Shown here one piece after another: positions 39,766 to 49,800 of a stretch of 64,000 bases of DNA. The stretch is from CAYVUV01 sp964455095. Its GTDB lineage: Bacteria; Desulfobacterota; Binatia; HRBIN30; CADEER01. The stretch spans positions 1-64,000 of the forward strand of contig CAYVUV010000052.1 of NCBI GenBank assembly GCA_964455095.1, given 5' to 3'. The notes under the pieces were generated by a model. That model saw only the letters and a list, made by a program, of their open reading frames with translations, did no database searches and was not told where the DNA came from. The position numbers and the translations under genes were made by a program. The stretch's first letter is position 1; every line of letters starts with the position of its first letter.

Positions 39766-41049
39766 TCACTCGCGCTTGCGCGAGGTTTCGCCGGGGCGGG
39801 CGGCCGGAAGGCCTGCGCCAGCGCCCAGCTCGGTGTCCGCGGCGCGGGCGATGGCCGCGATCAGCGCGGGGAAATCCTCCTGCGTCACCATCGTGCTGCC
39901 TGACTTGGGGAAGGGAAGCCCGTTCTGCACGAGCAGCTCACCCGGGTGAATCTCGAGCGTCGCCATCTGCCGGAACGGCACGCCCCCGAGGCGGTCGGGC
40001 ACGCTCAGCCCGAGCGGCGTCCAGTCACCCTGACAGGCCTGGTCGAACTCCTTGCGGCCGGCAACCAACGTGTCGGAGAGCTGCGCGTCCACGAGCTTCC
40101 ACGGGTAGAGTGTGGGCCCGATATTGAAGTTGCGGTGGCGCACGAGCTGGTTGTCGGGAACCCGCTTGGTGGAGTCCCACCAGATGCCGTCGACATACTC
40201 GAAGGCGCGGCGGCTGGCGTCCCTGGGGAGCGGCCCGAGCTTGCCCAGCGCGTCGTTGAGAACCCGGGTAACCGCCTGATTGTAGGCCACCTCACTCGGG
40301 GCCGCGTGACGACGGACGATCGCGCCGGTGATCTTGATGCCCATCAGGTTGGAATAAAGGTCTTCGAGCGAGAATGCGGACGGCCGCTCGGAGAACGCCG
40401 TCGACGACCAACCATACCAGGTGGTGATCTCGTGCCAGATCGACGCCTGGAAGGAGAGCCACTCCGCCAGGCTCGTGACCACTTCGCGCAGGCCGTAGGC
40501 GCGCACCAGACTGGCGTCGAGCGGCTTCAGGGCAATGTGGCGGTCGGCACCCTCCCCGGTAATGGCAAGCACGCCGCCTGTGGCCGCGAGGCGCGAGATC
40601 TGTGAAACGAGATAGAACGTGCGGTCGGCGTTGTCGCGCACGTGCGCGAGGTCGATGAAGCCGCCGCGACAGGTGTACAGAATGCCCGATGCCTCATCGG
40701 AAAGGAGGCGCTCGCCGCCGCGCGGCTGTAGCGCGACCGTGCCCTTGTTGTACTGATGCGTGCCGAGCTCGCTGATGTCGACGACGTTCTGGACCTCGTA
40801 GCCGGGCACGCGCATGCGGCCGAGCTGGACGCCGACGTCGTTGCCGAAGATGCAGCAGGGACGCAGGGCCTCCGGCTCGGGAACGTCGGGGATCGTCTCC
40901 GAGTCGAGCCCCGCGAAGAACGCCGCATCCAGCTCCTCGTCCCGCAACGGGCGCTGCGTCGTATCCCATTTCTCCTCGCAGCCCCCCGACAGCGCGGCGA
41001 GCACGAGGATCGCCAACGCTGCAGGGCGGGCGCGTCGATAAACCGGCAT
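39766..41049 (-). CDS. Lipoprotein, DUF4056-like
   Basis: A 427-residue protein with a lipoprotein-like N-terminus (ALAILVLAALSGGC, Cys at about residue 24). The conserved stretch LRPCCIFGNDVGVQ, ISELGTHQYNKG and LYTCRGGFIDLAHVRDNAD, together with WHEITTWYG and FSLEDLYSNLMGIKI, is the DUF4056 pattern as I remember it. The histidine- and glutamate-containing WHEITT segment recalls a metallohydrolase-like site, but function is unknown. It starts 10 bases after the DUF3313 lipoprotein gene on the same strand and may be co-transcribed with it. Confidence 0.65.
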   Translation of the reverse strand: MPVYRRARPAALAILVLAALSGGCEEKWDTTQRPLRDEELDAAFFAGLDSETIPDVPEPEALRPCCIFGNDVGVQLGRMRVPGYEVQNVVDISELGTHQYNKGTVALQPRGGERLLSDEASGILYTCRGGFIDLAHVRDNADRTFYLVSQISRLAATGGVLAITGEGADRHIALKPLDASLVRAYGLREVVTSLAEWLSFQASIWHEITTWYGWSSTAFSERPSAFSLEDLYSNLMGIKITGAIVRRHAAPSEVAYNQAVTRVLNDALGKLGPLPRDASRRAFEYVDGIWWDSTKRVPDNQLVRHRNFNIGPTLYPWKLVDAQLSDTLVAGRKEFDQACQGDWTPLGLSVPDRLGGVPFRQMATLEIHPGELLVQNGLPFPKSGSTMVTQEDFPALIAAIARAADTELGAGAGLPAARPGETSRKRE

Positions 41050-41059
41050 CCCTCTCGGT

Positions 41060-41806
41060 TTAGATCGAACGGCTCTCCTTCGGTTCTTCCGGCATGCCCA
41101 CACCCGCCTTGCGTTGCACGCCGTGGCGGGCCAGCTGCCATGAAATGCGGCTCGACCAGTAGCTGCACGCAGCCTGAACGTCGCCCCAGGTCGTGTAGGC
41201 GCGCGTGGCAAACAGGACCTTGGTCCCGGCGCGGTCGTCGACCGCCGCCGCCAGCCGCTGGTTGGTCGCCGAGTCCAGCACTTCGACTTCCACCGTCGCG
41301 CTGCCGACCATGGTCGCCGTGTCGCCGGCGAGACCGACGACGGCGCCCAGGACTCGCAGCTGTGGCACGACGGTCGTCACCGTCCGCAGCACCGGCATTG
41401 CGCCCGACACCTGTGCCAGCGCGACGCGCAGGCGCAGGGTGTTGGGGCCGGCCTGGTTGACGACCGTGAAGTACTTGCTGAGATCGTCGTACAAGCTCTT
41501 GTAGAGCGTGTCGGTCAGCATCTGCTGGTCTGCCGGGCTCAGCTTCGCGGTGCTCGCGTCGGCATAGAGTCCCACCGAGTCGAGCTGCACCGAGTCGTAG
41601 TTCGCCCACTGGACACCGGGCTTGATGTAGAGGCGCGCCGCCGGATACCCGTCGACCGCCTGGAGTTGCGAGTAGTCGCCCAGGAAGCCGGATTCCTCCG
41701 GCGTCCCACGGCGGCCGCGCGTCGCGGCGCACGCGCTCACCAGCAGCGGGGCGGCGATCAGGACCGTCAGGACCAATGCTCTTCCGTGCCTCGTCATCTT
41801 GCGCAT
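41060..41806 (-). CDS. Lipoprotein, DUF3313-like
   Basis: A 248-residue protein with a lipoprotein signal (lipobox LVSAC). A GGAGGAACAG site supports ATG 41806. The mature region has SGFLGDYSQLQAVDG, then VQLDSVGLYAD, then SKYFTVVNQAGPNTLRLRVAL and a glycine-rich GAVVGLAGDTATMVGSATVEVEVLDSATNQRL stretch. This order matches DUF3313 lipoproteins, periplasmic or outer-membrane proteins without known biochemical role. Upstream partner of the DUF4056-like gene. Confidence 0.78.
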   Translation of the reverse strand: MRKMTRHGRALVLTVLIAAPLLVSACAATRGRRGTPEESGFLGDYSQLQAVDGYPAARLYIKPGVQWANYDSVQLDSVGLYADASTAKLSPADQQMLTDTLYKSLYDDLSKYFTVVNQAGPNTLRLRVALAQVSGAMPVLRTVTTVVPQLRVLGAVVGLAGDTATMVGSATVEVEVLDSATNQRLAAAVDDRAGTKVLFATRAYTTWGDVQAACSYWSSRISWQLARHGVQRKAGVGMPEEPKESRSI

Positions 41807-41886
41807 CTGTTCCTCCCTAGAACTGAAATTCGACAGCCACAGCGGTCGCGTACGCCGCATGGAGGCACCAGGTCAAGCGCCGGATG

Positions 41887-42606
41887 CTACTCGCACGTTC
41901 TCCCGAGCTCGGTCTTGCTGCGATCGGTTGGCTTGATGCCGGCCTCGAGAAGCGGGGCGACAACGGTGGCTTGAAAGTCGCTCAGGTCGTGCGGGGTATC
42001 CGCGCCGTTGCGCGACACCTCGATAACGATCACGCCTTCGGGCATGTGCCACTCCTCGACCTTGAGGTCTCCCGCCTTGAGCCGCGTCATGGTGCTGACG
42101 CAGCGCGTCGGCTGTGCCTTCAGCGCGTCGGGCGGCGCCACCGGCTGGCCTTTGCTCTCCAGCGTGCAGCTGTACGAATACGCGCGCTTCGGATCACCCG
42201 ACGCCGGAATGGAGACGTCGACCTCGCCCTTGGCCTCGTCCGGGGTTGACGAGAGGGGGCAGCGCCACGCCGACAGCGGATGATCACCGCGGTACTTGAA
42301 GGTCAGCTCGTGCTTCTTGCCTTTGACCCGCTGCCGCAGGGTCGGCGCAAACCCCGGTGGTCCATCGGCCGGCGGACGGAAATCGAAGTAGCGCACCTCG
42401 TACGCGCCGGAATCGTCCTGGGCGCGTTTCAAACTCGCCAGCACGGCGGTCGCCGTCGCCGGGCCGCCATCCTTGATGTTCCAGCGGATGGCGTATTCCG
42501 CCGGCAGAGCTGGCGCTGGACTGGGAGTCACGGCGCGCAGGGAATTCGGCCCGATAATTCCCAGGATCACGGTTCCAAGCCACAATCCTCTGCGGTGCCC
42601 TGGCAT
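41887..42606 (-). CDS. Exported protein of unknown function, weakly CYTH-like
   Basis: A 239-residue protein with a signal-peptide-like start (GLWLGTVILGIIGPNSLRA). The mature chain contains YAIRWNIKDG, VRYFDFRPP, LRQRVKGKKHELTFKYRG and VIVIEVSRNG, an order of charged beta strands that recalls the CYTH/triphosphate-tunnel fold. Key residues cannot be aligned with confidence. If the fold is right, it would be an unusual secreted member. It is divergent from the histidine phosphatase gene. Confidence 0.5.
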   Translation of the reverse strand: MPGHRRGLWLGTVILGIIGPNSLRAVTPSPAPALPAEYAIRWNIKDGGPATATAVLASLKRAQDDSGAYEVRYFDFRPPADGPPGFAPTLRQRVKGKKHELTFKYRGDHPLSAWRCPLSSTPDEAKGEVDVSIPASGDPKRAYSYSCTLESKGQPVAPPDALKAQPTRCVSTMTRLKAGDLKVEEWHMPEGVIVIEVSRNGADTPHDLSDFQATVVAPLLEAGIKPTDRSKTELGRTCE

Positions 42607-42728
42607 CGCACGGTTTTAGACTGCGTCTCTCGTCGCGCGCAACTTTGGCGCCGACGTGGTTCCGGTGGTAGGCTATCGACACCGCGAGCAGACCGGGCCC
42701 GCGGGCAATTCCAAGATAGGGGTGTCAC

Positions 42729-43301
42729 GTGGTGAATCGGAACGAACCTCCTGAAGTCATCATGTTCGTGCGCCACGGCGAGAAGCCGGGGGAGGGATCG
42801 CCACCGCACGGCATCAACAAACACGGCGAGATCGACGAGCACTCCCTCTCCGTACAAGGCTGGACCCGCGCCGGGGCCCTCGCCGTGCTGTTCGCCCACG
42901 CCCCCTCCAAGTCTCATCCGCACGTCGTGCGGCCGGGCCGCGTCTTCGCCACCCGGCCGACTCACGAAGCCAAGAGCAAGCGGGAGATGAACACCGCCAC
43001 CCCGACCGCGCACCGCCTGAAGGTCGACGTCGAGGACGATCACACGCACGGCAACGAGGAGGAGCTGGTTAAAGCGGTGCTCAGCCGGCCTGAATCGCCG
43101 TTGATCGTCTGGCATCACGGCACGCTGGCGAAACTCATCCGCTGCTTCCCGGTCGTCAATGCCGACGACATTCCGAAGCACTGGCCCGACGAACGCTTCG
43201 ACCTCATCTGGGTCCTGGTGCGCCAGCATGGGGCGGAACCCAAGTACCGCTTCGTCGCCGTGCCGCAGATGCTGCTGGCCGACGACGTGGAATCCGTCTG
43301 A
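42729..43301 (+). CDS. Histidine phosphatase superfamily protein (branch 1)
   Basis: A 190-residue cytoplasmic protein. The catalytic RHG motif is FVRHGEKPGEG near residue 15, and the second histidine is in VWHHGTLAKLI. This matches phosphoglycerate-mutase-like phosphatases in layout, though the substrate is unknown. The start is GTG at 42729, with a second GTG directly after it. The gene is 8 bases upstream of the MFS transporter gene and probably in one transcription unit with it. Confidence 0.8.
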   Translation: MVNRNEPPEVIMFVRHGEKPGEGSPPHGINKHGEIDEHSLSVQGWTRAGALAVLFAHAPSKSHPHVVRPGRVFATRPTHEAKSKREMNTATPTAHRLKVDVEDDHTHGNEEELVKAVLSRPESPLIVWHHGTLAKLIRCFPVVNADDIPKHWPDERFDLIWVLVRQHGAEPKYRFVAVPQMLLADDVESV

Positions 43302-43309
43302 GATGCCCG

Positions 43310-44854
43310 ATGCCTGAAGCCACCGCGGCCAAGCCGCCCAAGGCGCCGAGAACCCCCGCAGAGGAGGCCGCGCATCGGCTGAAGAAGGCCGAGAAGAAGA
43401 AGGCGAAGGGCGAGAAGCACCGCTGGAGCCTGATCGCCATCACGCTCGCGGTCTTCCTTTCGTGGTTGGGCAGCACGCTCTTCGTGATGTTCCACGCCAG
43501 CCTGGCCAGCGAGCTCGGTGTGACGCACTCACGAGTGAAGGTCGCCCTGGCGAGTTACTCGGTGGCGCTCATCATGATCGCCGTCGCCGGCGGACGCATG
43601 GCCGACATCCTCGGCCGCAAGCGCACGTTCGTGATCGCCGGGCTCGTCTTTTCTGCCGCGGCGCTCCTCGGCCTGGCGGTGACCGATCTGTGGTCGCTGA
43701 TCGCGGTGCGCGCCCTCATGGGGTTCAGTGCCGGGTTGATCCTCACCGCCACCGGCGGGATTCTCGTCTCGACCATGCACGGCACGACGCGCCACGACGC
43801 CTGGCTATTGTGGCGCGGCGCGGGCATGGCCGGCATGGTGCTCGGCCCCGTCGTCGGCCCGCTGCTCGCGTCCGACTCGTCCTGGAGACAGCTCTTCGTC
43901 GCCGACGCAATTCTGATGTTGGTCGCCGTCGGGTTGGGCGCGCGCGCGATGAAAGAGAGTCGCGACGAAGACGTGGTGTTCACCGTCGCCCTGCTGCTAC
44001 CCGCGCTGCTGCTCGGCCTCGGCCTGCTGAGTCCCTACCTGGCGCTGCTGACGGCCAAGGAGGGAATCGCGTCCGGGCCGCTGATCGCGGCCATCCTGGT
44101 GTCCGGGGCCCTGTGCCTGGCCGGATTCTTCGTCCTCAACCGCAAGGCCTCGCACCCGCTCTTCGACGCCGACATCGTCCTGCACAACAAACGCATGTGG
44201 CTGACCGACCTCTTCGGCGCCATTCACGTCGGGGCGCTGTTTGTGATCGTCACGGCCTTTCCGGTCATTCTCGAGGCCGACACCGACCTGTCGGCAACCG
44301 AAATCGGCCTCGGCATGCTGGCGCTGACGATTCCCTTGATCGGGTTGCACCTGCTCGCGCATCGTTTCCGCGAGCAGTTCGGGCTCACGCGCCAGATCGA
44401 GACCTTGATCGGCTGCACCCTCATCGTCCTGAGCATGGCGTGGTGGTTCGCCGCGGCAGCACAGCACCCGACATACGTGATGGCCTTGCCCTCGCTCATC
44501 CTGATGGGCGGCGGCTTCGGCATGATCCGCCTCTATGGACACATGGGGGTCATCAAGGAGACCGGCACGCGCTGGGCCTCCACCCTCTTCGGCACGCGGA
44601 CCTTCAGCAACCACGTCGGCGCCACCGTCGGGGCGGTCGTCATCGGGTTCGTCCTGCCGGCCACGACGCGGAGCGCCCTGTCGAACGACCCACAACTCGC
44701 AGAGCAGGCTGCGGTAGTCGCCAGCGTAGCGGTGGCCCTGGTCGTCGTCTCCTCGGCCATCTTCGCCGCTTTCAAAGACGAGTTCCTCGGCCTCGAGGAT
44801 CCGCACTGGCACAAGCCCAAGGAGCCGTCCGCGAGCCCGGCCGCTGCGCGGTGA
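43310..44854 (+). CDS. MFS transporter, DHA2-like (14 TM)
   Basis: A 514-residue membrane protein with a 35-residue lysine/alanine-rich cytoplasmic N-terminus and about fourteen hydrophobic segments, as in EmrB/QacA-type drug exporters. The GGRMADILGRKRTFVIAG motif after segment 2 is the MFS motif A. WRGAGMAGMVLGPVVGPLLA is the motif-C-like antiporter segment. The substrate is unknown. It lies between the histidine phosphatase and the arsenite exporter, with only 22 bases before the latter, so co-expression with the arsenic genes is possible. Confidence 0.85.
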   Translation: MPEATAAKPPKAPRTPAEEAAHRLKKAEKKKAKGEKHRWSLIAITLAVFLSWLGSTLFVMFHASLASELGVTHSRVKVALASYSVALIMIAVAGGRMADILGRKRTFVIAGLVFSAAALLGLAVTDLWSLIAVRALMGFSAGLILTATGGILVSTMHGTTRHDAWLLWRGAGMAGMVLGPVVGPLLASDSSWRQLFVADAILMLVAVGLGARAMKESRDEDVVFTVALLLPALLLGLGLLSPYLALLTAKEGIASGPLIAAILVSGALCLAGFFVLNRKASHPLFDADIVLHNKRMWLTDLFGAIHVGALFVIVTAFPVILEADTDLSATEIGLGMLALTIPLIGLHLLAHRFREQFGLTRQIETLIGCTLIVLSMAWWFAAAAQHPTYVMALPSLILMGGGFGMIRLYGHMGVIKETGTRWASTLFGTRTFSNHVGATVGAVVIGFVLPATTRSALSNDPQLAEQAAVVASVAVALVVVSSAIFAAFKDEFLGLEDPHWHKPKEPSASPAAAR

Positions 44855-44876
44855 TGCGCGCGTCCGCGGTCGAACG

Positions 44877-45944
44877 GTGAAGCGGTTGAACGTCTTCGAG
44901 CGCTACCTCAGTGCCTGGGTGGCGCTGTGCATGGTCGTCGGCCTGATGCTCGGGCAGTGGGCGCCCGCGGCGGTGCGCACGCTCCAGACGCTCGAGTTCG
45001 CCGCCGGCAGCCAGGTCAACATCCCGATCGCCATCCTCATCTGGCTGATGATCGTGCCGATGATGATGAAGGTCGATTTCACCGCCGTGCGCGACGTCGG
45101 CCGGCGGCCACGCGGGCTGCTCGTGACGTTGTTCGTCAACTGGTTGGTGAAGCCGTTCTCGATGGCCTTCCTCGCCTGGCTGTTCTTCCGCCATGTGTTT
45201 GCGGCCTGGATCGCGCCGGCCGACGCCGATCAGTACATCGCCGGCTGCATCATCCTGGCGGCCGCCCCGTGCACGGCAATGGTGTTCGTCTGGAGCCATC
45301 TGACCGACGGCGATCCGGCCTACACGCTGGTGCAGGTGTCGCTCAACGACCTGATCATGCTGTTCCTGTTCGCCCCGATCGTGCGCGTGCTGGTCAACGG
45401 TGCCTCGACCTTGACCGTGCCGTTCGAGGTGCTGCTGTACTCGGTCGTCGTCTTCATCGTCATCCCGCTGGCCGTCGGCGTGGCGGTGCGCACCTGGTGC
45501 ATTCGCCGCCGCGGGGCGGCGTGGTTCGAGGGCGTGCTGCTGCCGCGCGTGGCGCCGGTGACCGTCGTCGCGCTGCTCGCGACGCTGGTCCTCATCTTCG
45601 CTTTCCAGTCGGGCAACATCACCGGCAAGCTCGGGCATGTCGCGCTCATCGCCGTGCCGATCCTGCTGCAGGTGTATTTGAACTCGTCGCTGGCCTACGG
45701 GCTGATGCGCGCCCTGCGTGTGCCGTACAATGTGGCCGCTCCCGGCGCGTTGATCGGCGCGAGCAATTTCTTCGAGCTCGCCGTGGCGACGGCGATCGCG
45801 CTGTTCGGCCCCGGCTCGGGCGCGGCGCTCGCCACCGTGGTCGGCGTGCTGGTCGAAGTGCCGGTGATGTTGTCGGTCTGCGCCGTCTGCAACCGCACGC
45901 GGCACTGGTTTCCTGCCGACGCAACGCCGGGGAGGGCGGCATGA
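44877..45944 (+). CDS. acr3: Arsenite efflux permease (ACR3 family)
   Basis: A 355-residue membrane protein with ten hydrophobic segments. The essential cysteine is in AAAPCTAMVFVWSHL, the ACR3 core motif, and the conserved Glu in VLVEVPVML near the C-terminus is also present. It exports arsenite driven by the proton gradient. The start is GTG at 44877. Its stop overlaps the arsC start (ATGA), so the two arsenic genes are coupled. No ArsR-type regulator is visible. Confidence 0.94.
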   Translation: MKRLNVFERYLSAWVALCMVVGLMLGQWAPAAVRTLQTLEFAAGSQVNIPIAILIWLMIVPMMMKVDFTAVRDVGRRPRGLLVTLFVNWLVKPFSMAFLAWLFFRHVFAAWIAPADADQYIAGCIILAAAPCTAMVFVWSHLTDGDPAYTLVQVSLNDLIMLFLFAPIVRVLVNGASTLTVPFEVLLYSVVVFIVIPLAVGVAVRTWCIRRRGAAWFEGVLLPRVAPVTVVALLATLVLIFAFQSGNITGKLGHVALIAVPILLQVYLNSSLAYGLMRALRVPYNVAAPGALIGASNFFELAVATAIALFGPGSGAALATVVGVLVEVPVMLSVCAVCNRTRHWFPADATPGRAA

Positions 45945-46345
45945 GCGACGTGGCGACGGTGATCTTCGCCTGCGTGCACAACGCGGGGCGATCGCAGATG
46001 GCGGCGGCGTTCTTCAACGCGCACGCCAACCCGCAGCGGGCGCGGGCGCTCTCAGCCGGCACGCAGCCCGCGGCCCACGTGCACCCCGAGGTGGTCGACG
46101 TCATGCGCGAGGTCGGGATCGACCTCGCGCATGCCACGCCGACGCGTCTCACCGACGCGCTGGCGGCCGGCGCGGTGTTGCTGGTCACCATGGGGTGCGG
46201 CGAGGCCTGCCCGCTGGTGCCCGGACTGCAGCGGCAGGACTGGAACCTCACCGACCCGAAGGGGCAGCCGCGCGAGAAGGTGCGCGAGATCCGCGACGAG
46301 ATTCGCGCCCGCGTGCGTCAACTCATCGCGGACTCGGGCTGGTAG
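45941..46345 (+). CDS. arsC: Arsenate reductase, low-molecular-weight phosphatase type
   Basis: A 134-residue thioredoxin-linked arsenate reductase. The active-site loop is C11-VHNAG-R17-S (CX5R). The second cysteine pair is in TMGCGEACPLVPG, as expected for the pI258/corynebacterial type, which finishes with thioredoxin or a mycothiol-like system. Arsenite made here would be pumped out by the coupled Acr3. GGGAGGG precedes the ATG. A thioredoxin reductase gene is elsewhere in the window, not adjacent. Confidence 0.95.
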   Translation: MSDVATVIFACVHNAGRSQMAAAFFNAHANPQRARALSAGTQPAAHVHPEVVDVMREVGIDLAHATPTRLTDALAAGAVLLVTMGCGEACPLVPGLQRQDWNLTDPKGQPREKVREIRDEIRARVRQLIADSGW

Positions 46346-46355
46346 CCGCGCCGCC

Positions 46356-46661
46356 TCAGGCGCGCGCCGCGAGCAACGCGGCGACGGCGCCCCACTCGAC
46401 GATCGGCGTCAGCCGCCGGCGTTTGATCAGCCCGAGCATGAGCGCGGTGGCGAAGCCCTCGAAGGTCTTGGCGTGGTCCTCGATGTCGAGCACAAGCACG
46501 ATTTTCGCCTCCTCGTTCGAGAACCACGGCCCGGCCGCCAGCGACACCCCGGGTGGATAGACGAACTCGCCGCTCGCCATGGCGCTGAACCGGGTCAACA
46601 CCTGCTGGGCCTCCTCGGCCGAGCCCCACTGCAGCCAGATCTCGTCGAGATAGAGTGACAT
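46356..46661 (-). CDS. Hypothetical protein (101 aa)
   Basis: I do not recognise the family. The protein is soluble, begins MSLYLDEIWLQWGSAEEAQ, and has one hydrophobic strand region (AKIVLVLDIED) flanked by helices. TFEGFATALMLGLIKRRRL forms a basic, amphipathic segment. It is convergent with arsC (10 bases) and divergent from the large repeat protein. Confidence 0.55.
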   Translation of the reverse strand: MSLYLDEIWLQWGSAEEAQQVLTRFSAMASGEFVYPPGVSLAAGPWFSNEEAKIVLVLDIEDHAKTFEGFATALMLGLIKRRRLTPIVEWGAVAALLAARA

Positions 46662-46761
46662 GCGGCTCCTCCAGGGCGTCGCTTACCGCGCAACGGCGTT
46701 GCCCGGCAAGCGATAGCGGTTCCACTCTTTGGTGTTGACCCCAAGAGATGATAGGTCATCG

Positions 46762-46776
46762 GTTCCGTAACGGAAC
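46762..46776. promoter_or_regulatory. Perfect palindrome, operator-like (GTTCCGTAACGGAAC)
   Basis: Seven-base arms GTTCCGT and ACGGAAC flank a single central base. It sits in the 144-base divergent gap between the 101-residue hypothetical gene and the 1015-residue repeat protein, 30 bases upstream of that gene's ATG. The size and symmetry fit a dimeric regulator's binding site. It could also act as a small hairpin in the leader. Confidence 0.4.
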
Positions 46777-46805
46777 GCCGCTGGGAGGCGTCGGGAGGTG
46801 CCGTG

Positions 46806-49800
46806 ATGAAAACCCTGGGTCGTGTACTGATGGGCATGGCGGCGCTGACCGCTTCCGTCTCCTCCGCGCAGTTGCCGCCACTCGGAAACGAGTTTCAGGT
46901 CAACACCTTTACCCTCGGCTTTCAGGAAGACGCCGACGTCGCCTGCACGAGCGACGGCAGCTCGGTCTCCGCTTTCGAGGGCCGCCCGTCGGTCAACGAC
47001 CACAACGCCGCCGCCACGATCTACGCGCAGCGCTTCGACCCGGACGGCATGAGATTGGGGGCACCCATCGAGGTGCCGATTGGCGGCAGCTGCGGCCCGA
47101 CGCGATTCAACACGAGCATCTGCCGGGACACGAATGGCAACACCGTGGAAGTGTACTCGACCTTCCCCGACGGCGACCTTCGCGGCCAACGCTTCGACGC
47201 AACTGGCGGCGCACTGGGCAGCGAGCTCCAGATCGCTCCCGGCAACGGGCCGATCTACGGCTCGCTCTTCAACGGGCACGACGTCGGCTGCGAGGACAAC
47301 GGCGATTTCGTTGTCGTGTGGCAGGACCTCGACTTCGCGAATCATTCCGTCCAGCTCAGCGGCCGACGCTATGCGAGCGCCGGCATACCACTCGGCAGCA
47401 AGCTCCAGATCAGTAGTTACACCGTCTACCCCCTCCTGCCGTCCGTCGCGGCGGACGACGACGGCGACTTCGTCGTCGCATGGACGGCGGGCCAGTACTA
47501 CGTAGGCGACAATGACGGAGACCAGCTCGGCATCTTCGCCCGCCGTTTCAACAGCGCCGGGATGGCCCTGGGCGCGCACTTCCAGGTCAACACCCACACA
47601 ACTGGCGACCAGTTCTTGTCCAGGGTAGCGACTGACGGCGACGGCGATTTCGTCATCGTGTGGAGGTCGTCAGCCTACGGCAGTGCGGGGCAGGACGGCA
47701 GCTTCTCCGGCGTCTTCGGCCGGCGTTTCGCCAGCAACGGCACTGCGCAGGGCAGCGAGTTCCAGGTCAATACCTACACCGTCGACGATCAGGATCTGCC
47801 GTCGGTCGCCTCGGACCAGATGGGCAACTTCGTCGTCGTCTGGACGTCCTTCTCCAGCACCCAGGACGGCAGCAATTCGGGCATCTTCGGCCAGCGCTTC
47901 GCCAGCGGTGGCGCGCCGCTCGGCAGCGAGTTTCTCGTCAACGCGTACACCGCGGGCAGACAGAGCGCCGGGATCGTCGCGGCAGACGACGCCGGCAACT
48001 TCCTCGTCAACTGGATCGACGCGGGCGGTCGCGACGGGTCGTCGTATGGCTCCTTCGCGCAGCGCTTCGCCAGTGGTGGCGGGAAGTTGGGCGGAGAGTT
48101 CCAGGTCAACACCTACACGATCGGCCCGCAGGGACTCTATGGGCCTTCCGTATCCGTCGGCAGCGCGGTGTCGTGCGAAGACGGCGGGCGCTGCGGCATC
48201 GCGTGGGCTGGGGCCCCGGAGCAGCCGACCGCGACGGTCTCCGAGGTGTATCTGCGCCACTACGACACCAGCGGCAACCCGGAGACGGGCGAGATCGTGC
48301 CGCCGCTGGCCCAGTGCGTGGTATCGCGCCTCGCCCCCTCGGTCTGCCGCGACGCGACAGGCGACTTCGTCGTCGTGTGGGAGCACGTCAGCGGTGACTC
48401 CTATTTTTCCGACGCGGACCTCAGGATCGCCGGCCAGCGCTATACCAGCGCCGGCGCCACCAAAGGCACCGAGTTCCTGGTCAACACCTACACCGGCGGT
48501 TACCCCGAGCGGCCGGATGTCGCTTGTCTGAGCGGGGGAGAGTTCCTGGTCGTGTGGGAACAGGCCTACCTCGACGGCGACCGAGACGGCGTGCTCGCCC
48601 GCCGCTACACCAGCAGCGGCAGCGCCGGGCCCGAGTTCCAGGTCAACTCGTACACCGGTAATCATCAATACGATGCACAGGTTGCGGTAGCGGGCACCGA
48701 TCTCGTGGTGGTGTGGACCAGCGAGGGCCAACAGGACGACGCCGATGGCGGCATCTTCGGCCAGCGCCTGAGCAGCGCCGGCACTCCGCTCGGCAGCGAG
48801 TTCCAGGTCTCCGTCCACACGGTTGACAGTCAGATCATCCCGGCTGTCGCCGGGTTCGGCTCTGGCTTCGTCGTGGCCTGGATGGACGAGTACCTGGACG
48901 GCGGACAATACGGCATCTTCGCACGTGTGTATGACACCACCGGCACGGCGCTCGGCGACGACTTTCAAATCAACACCCATACCGAAGACGACCAGGTCCT
49001 TCCGGCAGTCGCGGCCGATGCCACTGGCAACTTCATGGTCGTGTGGCAAGACACCAGCGGCGCAGACGGCGACAACGACGGCGTGTTCGGCCGCTACTTC
49101 GACAGCACCGGCGCTCCGTTGAGCGGCGAGCTCTTCGTCAACACCTCCACGTTCGGCGAGCAGCGCGAACCGACGGTCTGCGCCGCCAGCGACGGCACGC
49201 GCTTCGTCACCGCCTGGAACAACGAATCGCGTTTTGGGTCCATCCCCACCGCCACAGCACCAGGGCAGGCGGCCACAGCCCATTCCGGATTTCGGTCCCG
49301 CGCGCGCCAGTCGTTCACCGGCCAGCCCTTCGCGGCCAGCGCGGGTGCCGCGCGTTCCCTTGCCGCGCAAGCTGCCGGGCCGTTCGACGGCCAGGATGGC
49401 AGCTTCTCGGGCATCTTCGGTCAGATCTTCGGCGGCACCCTGCCCCCTCCGGGATCCCCGCCCGAGATCACCGGCGGAGCCACCCCCGGCTCGGAGGAAG
49501 TCACCGGGCAGAACGGCCCCAACCGCGGGCCGAACTGTCTGCGCGTCTACGAGCTCGGCGCCAACAGCCTGCCCGACAACGGCGGGCCCGACGACGAGCT
49601 CCTCGGCCAGGGCGGCACCGACGCCAACGGCAACTTCTCGATCATGCTGCTGCGCCCGCTGGTCGCCGGCGACCGCATCTACATCATCGACGTCTGCCCG
49701 CCGTTCGATGTCGACACGCCGCAGGTCGGCCCGATCGCGCTGATCTTCGACCCGGCCGTTGCGCCGGCGATGTCCTGGACGATGCTGGCCGCGGCGCTGC

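Noticed and set aside
44854..44880. An 8-codon mini-frame between the MFS and acr3 genes, overlapping both
   Set aside because: The start/stop overlaps are neat, but nothing shows it is more than chance; a leader-peptide role cannot be supported.
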